Below are positions 8,330 through 18,364 of a DNA stretch of 64,000 bases, one piece after another. How positions within the stretch are numbered: position 1 is the first letter of the stretch; each line of letters begins with the position of its first letter. The position numbers were made by a program, and so were the translations under genes. Source of the stretch: an uncultured Paracoccaceae bacterium (lineage in GTDB: Bacteria > Pseudomonadota > Alphaproteobacteria > Rhodobacterales > Rhodobacteraceae); the NCBI GenBank assembly GCA_947497985.1, contig CANMIX010000012.1:99533-163532 (forward strand), read 5' to 3'. Below the pieces are notes generated by a model that was given only the letters and a program-made list of their open reading frames with translations, was not told where the DNA came from and did no database searches.

Positions 8330-9085
8330 TCAATCCGCTTTGTCTTCGACGACGCCCACAATAGGACCCATCATGAACCCGGCATCGCTGCGCCCAACCT
8401 GCGGGGCATGCAGTCGCGAGATATTGCCGTCAAAATACAGCGCATTGGGCAATTTCAAATGGTCCCGAAACAGGCTGCCAAATTGGTGAAACGTCACCGC
8501 ATTGCGCGAAATGATAAACACTGCGCGTGTCCCATCTGCCGAGGTTCCCACCCCGTTGCGAATGAAGAACGACGTCGAATCGGGTAAAAACCGAGGGTGC
8601 AACGCGCCATCAATGACCAGCATCGGCCCTGATTGCGTTGCGTATTTGCAGCTTACGCCGCTGTCTCGGAAGGTCAGTGTTTCAAAAACATCTGCGCGGC
8701 CACCGCGAATGCAGAATACCCCGTTGGGCAGCAGGCCGAAATTGCCCGGCCCCGCATTGGGCACCAGTTTGGCCAGTTCTTCGCCTTGTTCGACAAACAA
8801 CCCGACCGGTGAGCGATCCGAATGGTACATGCCGGCATTGGTGGCAAAACTCAGCACTTTGCCCTGATCCGCCAGCTCCGCATCAAGACGGGAAAAGTGT
8901 CCGTGTACGTCGCCGCTGTCATCCTTCAAGAACAGCTGCAGCTGTTCTTGGGTCGCGTCGACCTCACATAATGTGTAGCGATTGCCGTCATAGGTCAGAT
9001 CATCGCACGTAACCGCCGCCGCTGAGTGCGGCGCACCTGCCCAGGCTATGCAGGCGCATAGCAGCAGACAGGCCGCGCGGATCAA
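8330..9085 (-). CDS. Secreted phosphodiester glycosidase family protein
   Basis: A 251-residue exported protein with a Sec signal peptide (about residues 1-24, ending SAAA). It resembles the NAGPA/DUF2233 fold: [65 protein letters not shown] and a C-terminal [11 protein letters not shown]. Family members cleave phosphodiester-linked sugars, in some cases peptidoglycan-related, in the periplasm; the substrate here is unknown. The start overlaps the rbfA stop by four bases (ATGA), so it is coupled to rbfA translation. Confidence 0.85.
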   Translation of the reverse strand: MIRAACLLLCACIAWAGAPHSAAAVTCDDLTYDGNRYTLCEVDATQEQLQLFLKDDSGDVHGHFSRLDAELADQGKVLSFATNAGMYHSDRSPVGLFVEQGEELAKLVPNAGPGNFGLLPNGVFCIRGGRADVFETLTFRDSGVSCKYATQSGPMLVIDGALHPRFLPDSTSFFIRNGVGTSADGTRAVFIISRNAVTFHQFGSLFRDHLKLPNALYFDGNISRLHAPQVGRSDAGFMMGPIVGVVEDKAD

Positions 9086-9477
9086 TCGTCAATATCGCGG
9101 CGCACCGCGTCCTGACCCAGCATCCGGCGGGTGTCGTCCATCTGGTCAAAGGTCTGATCCAGCTGGAACCGCAGATCGGGTGTATACTTCAGACCCAGCT
9201 TCTTGCCGATCGTGCGGCGGATCTCGCCTTTGTTGCGCGCCAGCAGCTGCACAACCTCGTCTTGCCCCTGTCCACCCAAGGGCAGCACATAGGCGGTTGC
9301 GATTTTTAGATCCGGCGATGTGCGCACTTCGCCCACCGTGATCGACATACGGTTCAGGTCCGGGTCATGGACATCTCCACGCGCCAGCACCTCGGACAAG
9401 GCGCGTCGGATCAGCTCGCCAACACGCAGCTGACGTTGGGAGGGACCGGCACCATCTTGAAATTTGTTCTTAGCCAT
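9082..9477 (-). CDS. rbfA: Ribosome-binding factor A
   Basis: RbfA helps late maturation of the 30S subunit and 16S rRNA 5'-end processing. The 131-residue product shows the family segments [51 protein letters not shown] and a basic [18 protein letters not shown]. It is read toward truB, as in many bacteria, with one secreted-protein gene in between. It diverges from dapB, with about 90 bases between the start codons for both promoters. Confidence 0.95.
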   Translation of the reverse strand: MAKNKFQDGAGPSQRQLRVGELIRRALSEVLARGDVHDPDLNRMSITVGEVRTSPDLKIATAYVLPLGGQGQDEVVQLLARNKGEIRRTIGKKLGLKYTPDLRFQLDQTFDQMDDTRRMLGQDAVRRDIDD

Positions 9478-9566
9478 ATTTCCGATCTATGCGGAATTGC
9501 ACCCTTTGCCAAGCGCTCCTCGTCGCTGTAGGAGGAATTCAGCACGTTATACAAAGGACCAGAGCA

Positions 9567-10376
9567 ATGACTGACCTGCCCGGAATTGTGATCACCGGCG
9601 CCTCGGGGCGTATGGGGCAAATGCTGATCAAGACAATTCAGCAGAGCGACAAGGCGCGTCTGGTCGGAGCAGTAGAGCGATCCGGTCACGATTGGGTCGG
9701 GCGTGACCTGGGCGAAGCCATGGGGGGCGCGGCCCTTGGGGTTGTTGTCACCGATGATGCATTGGCGGCCTTCTCCAAGGCCCAGGCCGTGATTGATTTC
9801 ACCGCACCTGCTGCCACAATCGCCTTTTCCAAACTGGCCGCAAAGGCAGGGTGCGTCCATGTGATTGGCACCACTGGAATGGCCGATGACGAGATCGCCC
9901 AACTGGCACCAGCAGCACAAGACATTGCGATTGTGCGCGCGGGTAACATGAGCCTTGGGGTGAACCTGTTGATGCAGCTCACCAAGAAAGTAGCGGCTGC
10001 GCTGGATGATGATTTTGATATCGAAGTGATCGAAGCCCACCACCACCACAAGGTTGACGCCCCCTCGGGCACTGCCTTGATGTTAGGCGAAGCTGCCGCC
10101 GAAGGCCGTGGCGTAACCCTGTCTGATGTCGAAGACCGCGCTCGTGATGGTATCACCGGCGCCCGCAAAAAGGGCGACATCGGGTTTTCCGTGATCCGCG
10201 GCGGCGACATTGTGGGCGAACATGATGTGTTGTTTGCAGCTGCGGGCGAACGCATCGTGCTGCGTCACATGGCCACCGACCGCGCCATTTTTGCCCGTGG
10301 CGCCGTCAAGGCGGCGCTTTGGGGGCAGGACAAGGCCGCTGGTGAATACGATATGGTGGATGTTCTGGGGCTCTAA
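9567..10376 (+). CDS. dapB: 4-hydroxy-tetrahydrodipicolinate reductase
   Basis: DapB reduces hydroxy-tetrahydrodipicolinate with NAD(P)H in lysine and diaminopimelate synthesis. The 269-residue product has the nucleotide-binding motif GASGRMGQM at its N-terminus and the signature [15 protein letters not shown], including the catalytic histidines and lysine. Length is typical. The ATG at 9567 was chosen for AAGGA 8 bases upstream. It is apparently monocistronic: the next gene lies on the other strand. Confidence 0.97.
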   Translation: MTDLPGIVITGASGRMGQMLIKTIQQSDKARLVGAVERSGHDWVGRDLGEAMGGAALGVVVTDDALAAFSKAQAVIDFTAPAATIAFSKLAAKAGCVHVIGTTGMADDEIAQLAPAAQDIAIVRAGNMSLGVNLLMQLTKKVAAALDDDFDIEVIEAHHHHKVDAPSGTALMLGEAAAEGRGVTLSDVEDRARDGITGARKKGDIGFSVIRGGDIVGEHDVLFAAAGERIVLRHMATDRAIFARGAVKAALWGQDKAAGEYDMVDVLGL

Positions 10377-10403
10377 ACCCAACGCAACGGCGATCCTCGG
10401 ATT

Positions 10404-10736
10404 TCACAGATCCGGGGTCGCTCCGAATCCTTCAAACCCTTCGGTTGTCTCAACAACGGATGCCTCGTAGTGGGCAATCAGAGGCATGACAAAGGGTTCA
10501 ACCTCTTCTGCCCAAACAGGTCCGTCATAAAACAACTCCTTGATCTGCTCACGTTCAGTAAGGTTGGGAAACGCGCGCATCCAATGGACCTTGTCGGGAT
10601 CTTCCAGGTCGCGCATCGGGCCAAAAACAAGCATCCCCGCATCACGTAGGGCCTTGCGGTTCACAGTTTCAAAAAACCGTATGAACTGTTCCCGTTTGCC
10701 CGCATGCAACGTATATCGGCGGATCTCAATAATCAT
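10404..10736 (-). CDS. NIPSNAP family protein
   Basis: A 110-residue protein with the ferredoxin-like NIPSNAP pattern: MIIEIRRYTLHAGKREQFI, FGPMRDLEDPDKVHWMRAF and the Glu-rich C-terminus. Family members are small dimeric proteins without a settled biochemical role. The ATG at 10736 gives the canonical N-terminus. Extending upstream to 10865 would overlap the next gene and add an implausible basic tail. It follows the SDHAF4-like gene by 19 bases and is probably co-transcribed with it. Confidence 0.85.
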   Translation of the reverse strand: MIIEIRRYTLHAGKREQFIRFFETVNRKALRDAGMLVFGPMRDLEDPDKVHWMRAFPNLTEREQIKELFYDGPVWAEEVEPFVMPLIAHYEASVVETTEGFEGFGATPDL

Positions 10737-10755
10737 GGCGCACTCAGCGGCGGTG

Positions 10756-10956
10756 TCAGAAATCGACCGCGATGCCTTTTTTCTCCCAATCGCCGAACCG
10801 CACCGGTTCGGGGCCATCGCGTCCGCCCAGTTCCGTGGGCAACGGGGCTTCGGCTTCTGCCGCAATACGGCGTTCTTCTGCTTCGGCCAAAGCCCGTTGG
10901 GCTGCCGGAGGCAGGTCTTTCCATTCGGGTTTGATCTCGGGTGTCTCGTCGGTCAT
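10756..10956 (-). CDS. SDHAF4-like succinate dehydrogenase assembly factor (DUF1674)
   Basis: A 66-residue hydrophilic protein ending in the diagnostic motif GGRDGPEPVRFGDWEKKGIA followed by VDF. This is the hallmark of the DUF1674/SDHAF4 family, whose mitochondrial members bind flavinated SdhA and protect it before complex II assembly. The N-terminal half is a charged Ala/Glu-rich helix. It diverges from rsmB and precedes the NIPSNAP gene. The function is transferred from eukaryotic homologues and is inference here. Confidence 0.88.
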   Translation of the reverse strand: MTDETPEIKPEWKDLPPAAQRALAEAEERRIAAEAEAPLPTELGGRDGPEPVRFGDWEKKGIAVDF

Positions 10957-11050
10957 TGACGGGTTCCTTTATGCTCTGGGCATGATATACGCCGCTCTTC
11001 ATCAGGAACAAGCAGTTCCCGTATCCACCCGCATCCCAAAGGAGTGCCGG

Positions 11051-12313
11051 ATGTCCGACGCAACTTCCGCTCGCCGTACAGTGATCCATTTGCTTGATCA
11101 GGTTCTAGGCGAACAACGTCTGTTGGCCGAAAGCTATGCAGCAGGGGTATTGGAGCGGCTCGAACCTCAGGATCGGGCGCGGACCCAACGGTTGGTCGCA
11201 GATACCCTGCGTAATTTGGAACGTTGTGACAAAATCCTGTCGAAGTATCTGAAAAAAGCAACGCCGTTACACGTGAAAAACGCTCTGCGCCTTGGGGTGT
11301 ATGAGCTCTGTGCCGGCGGTGCAGCGCACGGGGTGGTCAACACCATCGTCAACATTGTGGCCCGGCACAAACGTCACGGCGCGCTTAAAGGTTTGGTGAA
11401 TGCGGTCCTGCGTAAAGTTGCAGAACACGGGCCCGCCGAATGGGCCAAGCTGCGCACGCCGCGTCTTCCGAAATGGCTGCGGACGCCCTTGGTGCAAGCC
11501 TGGGGCGCCGATGCGATTCGCGCCATCGAAGACGCACATCACGCAGGCGCCCCCCTTGATATTACGCCAAAATCATCCGGTGCAGCTAACGCGTTAAATG
11601 GTGAGGCTTTGCCGACCGGCTCCATCCGATTGCAGGATGCGGCGCAGGTCTCATCCCTCCCTGGATTTGCCGAGGGGGAGTGGTGGGTGCAAGATGCAGC
11701 GGCGTCGATGCCGGCGCGTCTTTTGTCTGCGCAGTCAGGTGAAAACGTGCTGGACCTCTGTGCGGCACCTGGTGGGAAAACCCTGCAATTGGCCGCATCT
11801 GGTGCCACTGTGACAGCTGTCGATATCTCGGAAACCCGTCTGGGCCGACTGCGCGAAAACCTTGAACGTACAAAACTGGCGGCCTCGGTTGTTGCGGGTG
11901 ATGTGCTGGAACAAAGCGGGCAATATGATGCGATCATTCTCGATGCGCCCTGTTCCGCGACGGGCACGATCCGACGTCACCCTGATTTGCCTCACGCCAA
12001 AGACGGCAGCGACTTTGGCGCATTGATCGACTTGCAGGCGCAGATGCTGGCGCATGCCTGGAGCTTGGTGAAACCGGGCGGGCGTATGGTGTTTTGCACC
12101 TGTTCTCTTTTGCCGGATGAAGGCGAATGCCAAGTCGAAGAGGCGTTGGATATGTTCCCGGACATGTCAGCTGATCCTTCACCTTTTGCACAGCTCAACG
12201 TTGATTCGTCTTGGGTCACCGAAGAAGGCGGCCTGCGCCTGCGGCCCGATTATTGGGCAGAGCGTGGTGGGATGGACGGGTTTTATATGGCTCTTCTGCG
12301 CAAATCTTCTTGA
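11051..12313 (+). CDS. rsmB: 16S rRNA (cytosine-967-C5)-methyltransferase
   Basis: RsmB-type AdoMet methyltransferase of 420 residues. The N-terminal NusB-like domain (about residues 1-135, ARRTVIHLLDQVL) precedes the catalytic domain with DLCAAPGGKTLQL (AdoMet site), ILDAPCSATGTIRRHPD and FCTCSLLPDEGE. The two motif cysteines are those used by m5C methyltransferases. The ATG at 11051 has GGAG 6 bases upstream (AAAGGAGTGCCGG). A longer frame back to 10772 only shadows the divergent small gene. It may be followed in the same transcript by the heparinase-like gene. Confidence 0.95.
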   Translation: MSDATSARRTVIHLLDQVLGEQRLLAESYAAGVLERLEPQDRARTQRLVADTLRNLERCDKILSKYLKKATPLHVKNALRLGVYELCAGGAAHGVVNTIVNIVARHKRHGALKGLVNAVLRKVAEHGPAEWAKLRTPRLPKWLRTPLVQAWGADAIRAIEDAHHAGAPLDITPKSSGAANALNGEALPTGSIRLQDAAQVSSLPGFAEGEWWVQDAAASMPARLLSAQSGENVLDLCAAPGGKTLQLAASGATVTAVDISETRLGRLRENLERTKLAASVVAGDVLEQSGQYDAIILDAPCSATGTIRRHPDLPHAKDGSDFGALIDLQAQMLAHAWSLVKPGGRMVFCTCSLLPDEGECQVEEALDMFPDMSADPSPFAQLNVDSSWVTEEGGLRLRPDYWAERGGMDGFYMALLRKSS

Positions 12314-12427
12314 ACGACACGACGGCACAGACTCAACCCCGGTGACTTGGCGCAGGCAGCGCGCTATGGTCACGGGAAAAGGCCTGCAATTTTACACCTC
12401 TAGGCCGGGCGTTGAGACGAATTGAGC

Positions 12428-14170
12428 ATGTCACACTACAGTCGAATTTCGACCAATGGGACGCGATTTCTGAACCGTTGGTATGCCTATCGTGCGCGTC
12501 GGCAACCTTCGGCGACGGGGTTTGTGTCGCAGCCCGAACCGCGCACCATTGGCAGTTTTGCCCGCGGCCGTCAGCTGGTTGCTGGCAACCTCTTGTTTGC
12601 GGGCTATCTGTTGGAATCACAAACAACCGGCCTGTGGGAGGTCGACGCTCCTGATCAGGCATTTGATGCAGAACGCCATGGGTTTGCCTGGTTGGATGAT
12701 CTGGCGGCTGTCGGTGATTTGAACGCTCGAAAAAAAGCCCAGACCTGGGTTTGGGGATGGATCGAAGCGCATGGAACGGGCGGCAGTATTGGGTGGAGCC
12801 CTGATCTGACGGGCAGGCGGGTCATTCGCTGGATCAACCACGCTTTATTCTTGCTGGCCGGTCGGGACAAAGAGGCCTCGGATGCGTTTTATGCCTCTCT
12901 GTCACGCCAGACTTGGTTTTTGTCCCATCGGTGGCAAGGTGCGACACCCGGCTTGCCGCGATTCGAGGCACTGACAGGTCTGATCTACGCGGGCCTTGCA
13001 CTGGAAGGGCGCGAGGAGTTGGCAGAACCTGCCATCAAAGCCTTGTCCGAGGAATGCGCCCTCCAAATCGATGAGCAGGGCGGCTTGCCGACCCGCAATC
13101 CAGAAGAATTGTTGGAAGTGTTCACGCTTCTCACCTGGGCAGCTGCGGCATTAAAGGAGACCGGGCGACGGGTGTCTGCGCCACATCTGGCAGCCATTGA
13201 ACGGATTGCACCAACTCTGCGCAGCCTGCGCCACGCCGACGGTGGACTGGCACGGTTTCACGGGGGTGGTCGTGGAATGGAAGGGCGGCTGGATCATGCA
13301 TTGGCCGCAGGACCCACCAGTCGGAGCAAGCCAGAAGGCCTCGCCATGGGGTATGCGCGCCTTTATGCGCGCCGCACATCGATCATCATTGATGCCGGCC
13401 TGCCGCCCACCGGTGTGGCGTCATATAACGCCCATGCCTCAACCTTGGCGTTTGAACTGACGTCCGGGCGCAGGCCATTGATTGTGAACTGCGGTTCCGG
13501 TGAAACCTTCGGCTTGGAATGGCGTCGGGCTGGTCGGGCCACACCGTCGCATTCCACTTTGTGCTTGGCCGGTCATTCGATGGCACGTCTGGCGCAGCCT
13601 CAAAAAATTTCCCGCCGGGAGGCGCTGATTGATGGTCCCAAACGGGTTCCGATCGAGGTGGAAGAGCAAAGCGACGAGACCAAGATCGAATTGGCTCACG
13701 ACGGCTATGAGCAAGATTTTGGTCTGACCCATGCCCGTACGTTGGAGCTGAGCGATGATGGACGGTCCCTCACTGGCGATGATATGTTGCTGGCTCTGGA
13801 TGAGGCCGGGCAACAACGGTTTGACCGCGCCAAACGCAGCGCTGGGGCCACTGGAATTGGCTATGACTTGCGATTCCATCTGCATCCGGACGTCGATGCG
13901 CGCCTTGATATGGGCGGGGCGGCGGTGTCACTCGCGCTCAAAAGCGGTGAAATCTGGGTGTTTCGACAGGATGGACGGGGCAATTTGCGTCTGGAACCCA
14001 GTTTTTATCTGGAAAAAGGCCGCCTGAAGCCTCGCGCTTCGCAACAAATCATTCTATCTGGCTACGCAATAGAGTATGCGACGCGCATCCGGTGGGTGCT
14101 GAGCAAGGCCCAAGACACTGCTGTTGCCGTTCGCGACCTCAACCGGGACGAGCCCGATAGTTTTGATTGA
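12428..14170 (+). CDS. Heparinase II/III family protein
   Basis: A 580-residue protein with an alpha/alpha-toroid N-terminal half and a C-terminal heparinase II/III-like beta-sandwich (about residues 290-560). Visible landmarks include GWIEAHGTGGSIGWSPDLTGRRVIRWINH, the ADGGLARFHGGGRGMEGRLD segment, and YNAHASTLAFELTSGRRPLIVNCG, the central motif of the family. There is no clear signal peptide, although lyases of this family act on polysaccharide outside the cytoplasm. ATG 12428 is preferred over an in-frame TTG six bases upstream. I recall rsmB-heparinase-purH as a common order in Rhodobacterales. The substrate is unknown. Confidence 0.85.
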   Translation: MSHYSRISTNGTRFLNRWYAYRARRQPSATGFVSQPEPRTIGSFARGRQLVAGNLLFAGYLLESQTTGLWEVDAPDQAFDAERHGFAWLDDLAAVGDLNARKKAQTWVWGWIEAHGTGGSIGWSPDLTGRRVIRWINHALFLLAGRDKEASDAFYASLSRQTWFLSHRWQGATPGLPRFEALTGLIYAGLALEGREELAEPAIKALSEECALQIDEQGGLPTRNPEELLEVFTLLTWAAAALKETGRRVSAPHLAAIERIAPTLRSLRHADGGLARFHGGGRGMEGRLDHALAAGPTSRSKPEGLAMGYARLYARRTSIIIDAGLPPTGVASYNAHASTLAFELTSGRRPLIVNCGSGETFGLEWRRAGRATPSHSTLCLAGHSMARLAQPQKISRREALIDGPKRVPIEVEEQSDETKIELAHDGYEQDFGLTHARTLELSDDGRSLTGDDMLLALDEAGQQRFDRAKRSAGATGIGYDLRFHLHPDVDARLDMGGAAVSLALKSGEIWVFRQDGRGNLRLEPSFYLEKGRLKPRASQQIILSGYAIEYATRIRWVLSKAQDTAVAVRDLNRDEPDSFD

Positions 14171-14194
14171 GCCTGACAAAGGACTGCCACACCG

Positions 14195-15784
14195 ATGACT
14201 GATCTCCACCCCGTGCGCCGCGCGTTGCTTTCTGTTTCCGATAAAACCGGTCTTGTTGACCTTGGCAAAGCGCTTGCTGCGCGTGGTGTTGAGCTGCTCT
14301 CAACCGGCGGTTCCGCCAAAACTCTGCGCGACGCGGGCCTGACCGTGAAAGACGTGGCAGATGTCACAGGCTTTCCGGAAATGATGGATGGTCGTGTAAA
14401 AACACTGCACCCCAAAGTGCACGGCGGCCTGCTGGCGCTGCGCGACAATGACGATCACGTTGCGGCGATGACCGAACATGGCATTGGTGAGATCGACCTG
14501 CTGGTTGTGAACCTCTACCCGTTTGAAGAAACCCTGAAACGCGGCGCAGACTATGCCGAGATGATCGAAAACATCGACATCGGCGGCCCCGCGATGATCC
14601 GCGCCTCGGCCAAGAACCACGGGTTTGTCACCACGGTTGTCGACGTCGAAGACTATGACGCGCTGCTGGCTGAGCTAGAAGCGAACGATGGTCAGACTTC
14701 TTATGCCTTCCGCCAGAAACTGGCGCAGATCGCATATGCGCGCACCGGTGCCTATGACGCGGCTGTTTCTACCTGGATGGCCAATGCGATTGGTGAAGAA
14801 ACCCCGCGCCGCCGTGTTTTCGCGGGTGAGGTCAAACAGACCCTGCGCTATGGCGAGAACAGCCACCAGAAAGCGGCGTTTTACACCGATGGGTCCGAAC
14901 GCCCCGGTGTTGCCACGGCTGTTCAGCTGCAAGGTAAAGAGCTGAGCTACAACAACATCAACGACACGGACGCGGCCTATGAACTGGTGGCGGAGTTCAA
15001 CCCGGCTGAAACTGCGGCCGTTGCGATCATCAAACACGCCAACCCGTGCGGCGTTGCAACCGGCGCAACCCTGACTGAGGCTTATCAAAAGGCGTTTGAC
15101 TGCGACCGTACCTCTGCTTTTGGCGGTATCGTGGCGCTGAACCAACCTTTGGACGCAGCCACTGCGGAAAAGATTGTTGAGATCTTTACCGAGGTTGTGA
15201 TCGCCCCCGGCGCGTCGGATGAGGCCAAGGAAATCTTTGCCAAGAAAAAGAACCTGCGCCTGTTGCTGACGGACGCGCTGCCGGTCTCTCGTGCAGCTAT
15301 TACCGCATACAAACAGGTTTCCGGCGGCGTTCTGGTTCAGGACAAAGACGTTGGATACGTTGATCTGGCTGATCTGAAAGTGGTGACTGAAAAGAAACCA
15401 ACTGACGCGCAGATGCAGGACCTTCTGTTTGCCTGGAAAGTGGCAAAACACGTCAAATCCAACGCCATCGTTTACGTCAAAGGCAGCGCAACCGTTGGTG
15501 TTGGCGCCGGTCAGATGTCGCGCCTCGACAGTGCCAATGTCGCCGCAGCCAAGGCAGAACGCATGGCCGCCGAACTTGGTCTGGACGAAAGCCTCGCCAA
15601 AGGGTCCGCGGTTGCATCCGATGCCTTCTTCCCCTTTGCTGATGGTCTGCTGGAAGCCGCAGCCGCCGGTGCAACCTGTGTGATCCAACCGGGTGGTTCC
15701 ATGCGCGATCAGGAAGTGATCGATGCGGCAAATGAAAACGGATTGGCCATGGTCTTTACCGGCATGCGCCACTTCCGCCACTAA
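14195..15784 (+). CDS. purH: Bifunctional AICAR transformylase/IMP cyclohydrolase
   Basis: PurH carries out the last two steps of IMP synthesis. The 529-residue product has the N-terminal MGS-like cyclohydrolase domain (residues 1-200: [39 protein letters not shown]) and the C-terminal AICAR formyltransferase domain with [13 protein letters not shown] and [13 protein letters not shown]. Length is typical. AAAGGA precedes the ATG by 13 bases. lspA begins 20 bases after its stop in the same direction, so the two are likely co-transcribed. Confidence 0.98.
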   Translation: MTDLHPVRRALLSVSDKTGLVDLGKALAARGVELLSTGGSAKTLRDAGLTVKDVADVTGFPEMMDGRVKTLHPKVHGGLLALRDNDDHVAAMTEHGIGEIDLLVVNLYPFEETLKRGADYAEMIENIDIGGPAMIRASAKNHGFVTTVVDVEDYDALLAELEANDGQTSYAFRQKLAQIAYARTGAYDAAVSTWMANAIGEETPRRRVFAGEVKQTLRYGENSHQKAAFYTDGSERPGVATAVQLQGKELSYNNINDTDAAYELVAEFNPAETAAVAIIKHANPCGVATGATLTEAYQKAFDCDRTSAFGGIVALNQPLDAATAEKIVEIFTEVVIAPGASDEAKEIFAKKKNLRLLLTDALPVSRAAITAYKQVSGGVLVQDKDVGYVDLADLKVVTEKKPTDAQMQDLLFAWKVAKHVKSNAIVYVKGSATVGVGAGQMSRLDSANVAAAKAERMAAELGLDESLAKGSAVASDAFFPFADGLLEAAAAGATCVIQPGGSMRDQEVIDAANENGLAMVFTGMRHFRH

Positions 15785-15804
15785 ACAAACAGGATCGGCG
15801 TCAC

Positions 15805-16278
15805 ATGCGTTTGATGGTTGCAGGCTTTGCACTGGCCTTTGGGCTGGATCAGCTCAGCAAAAATCTGGTGATCCACCGGATGGGTTTGGTTGACCGCCTC
15901 GCCATCGATGTTTTGCCGCCGATCCTGAATTTTCGCTATGGCGAGAACACGGGTATTAACTTTGGCCTGTTTGACGGCGGCGCGGATATGGGCCGCTGGA
16001 TCCTGATCGGGGTATCGATCCTGATCTGTATCGCGCTGTCTGTCTGGACCCTGCGGCAACCGCCCCATCGGGGCTTGCGCTTTGCGGCGGGCCTTGTGGC
16101 CGGGGGCGCAATTGGCAATGTTTTGGACCGCGTGATTTATGGCTACGTGCTCGATTTCCTGAACATGTCCTGCTGCGGCATTCACAATCCTTTTGTGTTC
16201 AACGTCGCCGATATCTTTATCTTTGGCGGGGCGGCGGCCTTGATCCTCTTTGACGGCCAGTTGAAAAAGCCTGCGTGA
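15805..16278 (+). CDS. lspA: Lipoprotein signal peptidase (signal peptidase II)
   Basis: Inner-membrane aspartyl protease of 157 residues that cleaves prolipoprotein signal peptides. Four hydrophobic segments are visible. The catalytic aspartates fit Asp117 (in GYVLDF) and Asp136 (in VFNVADIFI), with GNVLDRVIYG around residue 104-113 as the conserved region. It lies directly before a predicted lipoprotein gene. An internal ATG three codons in is an alternative start. Confidence 0.95.
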   Translation: MRLMVAGFALAFGLDQLSKNLVIHRMGLVDRLAIDVLPPILNFRYGENTGINFGLFDGGADMGRWILIGVSILICIALSVWTLRQPPHRGLRFAAGLVAGGAIGNVLDRVIYGYVLDFLNMSCCGIHNPFVFNVADIFIFGGAAALILFDGQLKKPA

Positions 16279-16329
16279 CCTTATCCTCAAAATCGGCTAA
16301 GACGCGATAAACGGACGGGAGTTGTTCTG

Positions 16330-16845
16330 ATGCGGATCTCTAAAAGCTTGATTGCTATCCTGCTGGTTGGTGCGGTCTCTGCCTGCGGCAACGGTGGCCT
16401 GCATGATCTGCGTGCCCCCGGCACAGGCCCGGATGAGTTTCTGGTTCAACCCGCGCAACCGTTGGACATTCCGCCTAGCTTCACAGAACTGCCACAACCC
16501 ACGCCGGGTGGGTTCAATCGCACCGATCAAAATCCGCAGGCCGATGCCATCGCGGCCCTGGGCGGCAATCCTGCGGCCGTGCTACCTGGCAATGGTGTCC
16601 CCGCCTCTGATTCCGCACTGTTGGCAGCGACAGGACGGTACGGCGTTCAACCCGACATCCGTCAGGATCTGGCTGAAGAAGACGCAAAGTTCCGCCGCCG
16701 CGAACAGCGAACTGCACGGATCAAACTGTTCCCAGTTGATCGGTACGGTGACGCGTACAAGCGTCAGTCGCTAGATCCATTTGCGGTCAATCAGGCTTAC
16801 AGGAACGCGCAAACCGGCACGCCTTCCGCACCGCCAGCTGAATAA
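16330..16845 (+). CDS. DUF3035 lipoprotein, BamF-like
   Basis: A 171-residue predicted outer-membrane lipoprotein. The signal peptide ends in the lipobox VSAC with Cys19. The mature part is Pro-rich and disordered-looking, with LRAPGTGPDEFLVQPAQPLDIPPSF, the pattern of DUF3035. Members of this family are associated with the BAM complex in Caulobacter-type alphaproteobacteria (BamF). Role here is inferred from that similarity. It follows lspA by 51 bases in the same orientation. Confidence 0.8.
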   Translation: MRISKSLIAILLVGAVSACGNGGLHDLRAPGTGPDEFLVQPAQPLDIPPSFTELPQPTPGGFNRTDQNPQADAIAALGGNPAAVLPGNGVPASDSALLAATGRYGVQPDIRQDLAEEDAKFRRREQRTARIKLFPVDRYGDAYKRQSLDPFAVNQAYRNAQTGTPSAPPAE

Positions 16846-17017
16846 ATTCTCTAAAATCTGCTCACATCATCGCCAACAGCCTTGTTCCTGTGCCTAGGAA
16901 ACGTAATTTGTATGGCAATGGTCACAGCTATAACGCGTACCGACTCCTTTTCGGAGAACGGCAGAGCAGTACCGGCGCATCTACATTGAGCGCGCCACAT
17001 TTGACGGAGGACGACTT

Positions 17018-18364
17018 ATGATCCGAAGGATCACATGCGCTTTGGCGCTGGTGATGGGCCTCGCAGGCAACGCCAGCGCAACCGAAGCAAAGGTCACGAC
17101 TTTTACTTTGGAAAACGGCATGGATGTTGTTGTGGTCGAAGACCACCGCGCGCCGGTTGTGCAACAAATGGTCTGGTATCGTGCAGGCTCTGCTGACGAA
17201 CCTGTTGGCCAATCCGGTGTGGCGCATTTTCTCGAACATCTCCTGTTCAAGGCGACGGATAACCTTGCTTCGGGGGAGCTTTCCGCCACGGTTGCTGCCA
17301 ATGGTGGGCGTGACAATGCTTTTACCAGCTATGATTACACCGCTTATTTCCAACGCGTTGCAGCAGATCGCCTTGAACTGATGATGCAGATGGAAAGCGA
17401 CCGGATGGTCAACCTGCGTCTGACACCAAGCGATATTGAAACCGAGCGTGAGGTCATCCTTGAAGAGCGCAACCAGCGCACCGACAGTGATCCAGGTGCG
17501 CTGTTCCGGGAACAGATGAACGCGGTGCAATATCTGAACCATCGCTACGGTCAGCCCGTTATCGGCTGGCGTCATGAGATGGAAGAGCTGGAGATGGAGG
17601 ACGCGCTATCCTTTTATTCCACTTATTATGCGCCCAATAACGCAATTCTCGTGGTCTCGGGCGATGTGGATCCCGAACAGGTACGTACCTTAGCTGAGAC
17701 ATATTATGGCGTCATCCCGGCCAATCCGGATTTGCCGGAAACGCGGCTGCGCACGTCCGAGCCTCCGCAAATCAGCGCGCGGCGTGTGACCTACAAAGAT
17801 GCCCGTGTTGCGCAACCTTATGTGATGCGCACTTACCTCGCTCCTGAACGTGATAATGGTGCCCAGGAAAAAGCCGCGGCACTTTATATGCTGGCCCAGT
17901 TGCTCGGCGGCGGTAGCACTTCTTATCTGACCAACGCCTTGCAGTTTGATCAGCAATTGGCGGTCTATACCACGGCGTACTACCGGGGGACGTCGCTTGA
18001 CGACACAACATTCACGTTCTTGGTCGTGCCGGCACAGGATGTCAGCCTAGAACAGGCCGAAACAGCGTTGGACGATACGTTGGCGACCTTTATGGAAGAT
18101 GGGATCGACGAAACCCAGCTGGAGCGGATCAAGCTGCAATTGCGCGCAGATGAAATTTATGCGCGTGACGATGTGGACCGTATTGCCAACCGTTATGGTC
18201 GCGCGCTGACCTCTGGGCTGTCGGTCGAGGACGTGCAGACATGGCCGCAAATTCTTCAATCCGTAACAGCCGATGAGATCATCGCTGTGGCACGTGAAAC
18301 ACTGCGCTCTGAAACTTCGGTCACGGGATGGCTGATGCAAGACGAGCCGGAGGTGACTCAATGA
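17018..18364 (+). CDS. M16 family zinc peptidase (catalytic subunit)
   Basis: A 448-residue exported peptidase with a signal peptide (about residues 1-21). The inverted zinc motif HxxEH is present at His70-Glu73-His74, with the distal Glu in the EREVILEERNQR segment. This is the catalytic partner of a two-gene M16B module: the next gene overlaps by four bases and encodes a related protein without the zinc site. Such pairs form heterodimeric periplasmic peptidases resembling mitochondrial processing peptidase. Upstream, TTGACGGAGGACG supplies a strong ribosome site. Confidence 0.93.
   Translation: MIRRITCALALVMGLAGNASATEAKVTTFTLENGMDVVVVEDHRAPVVQQMVWYRAGSADEPVGQSGVAHFLEHLLFKATDNLASGELSATVAANGGRDNAFTSYDYTAYFQRVAADRLELMMQMESDRMVNLRLTPSDIETEREVILEERNQRTDSDPGALFREQMNAVQYLNHRYGQPVIGWRHEMEELEMEDALSFYSTYYAPNNAILVVSGDVDPEQVRTLAETYYGVIPANPDLPETRLRTSEPPQISARRVTYKDARVAQPYVMRTYLAPERDNGAQEKAAALYMLAQLLGGGSTSYLTNALQFDQQLAVYTTAYYRGTSLDDTTFTFLVVPAQDVSLEQAETALDDTLATFMEDGIDETQLERIKLQLRADEIYARDDVDRIANRYGRALTSGLSVEDVQTWPQILQSVTADEIIAVARETLRSETSVTGWLMQDEPEVTQ

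Noticed and set aside
10382..10415. CGGAT...ATCCG repeat between dapB and the NIPSNAP gene as a terminator
   Set aside because: Only five base pairs with a seven-base loop and no U tract.
14675..15832. 385-codon minus-strand frame opposite purH
   Set aside because: It is antisense to a clear purH and rich in residues expected from reading its complement; no start signal.
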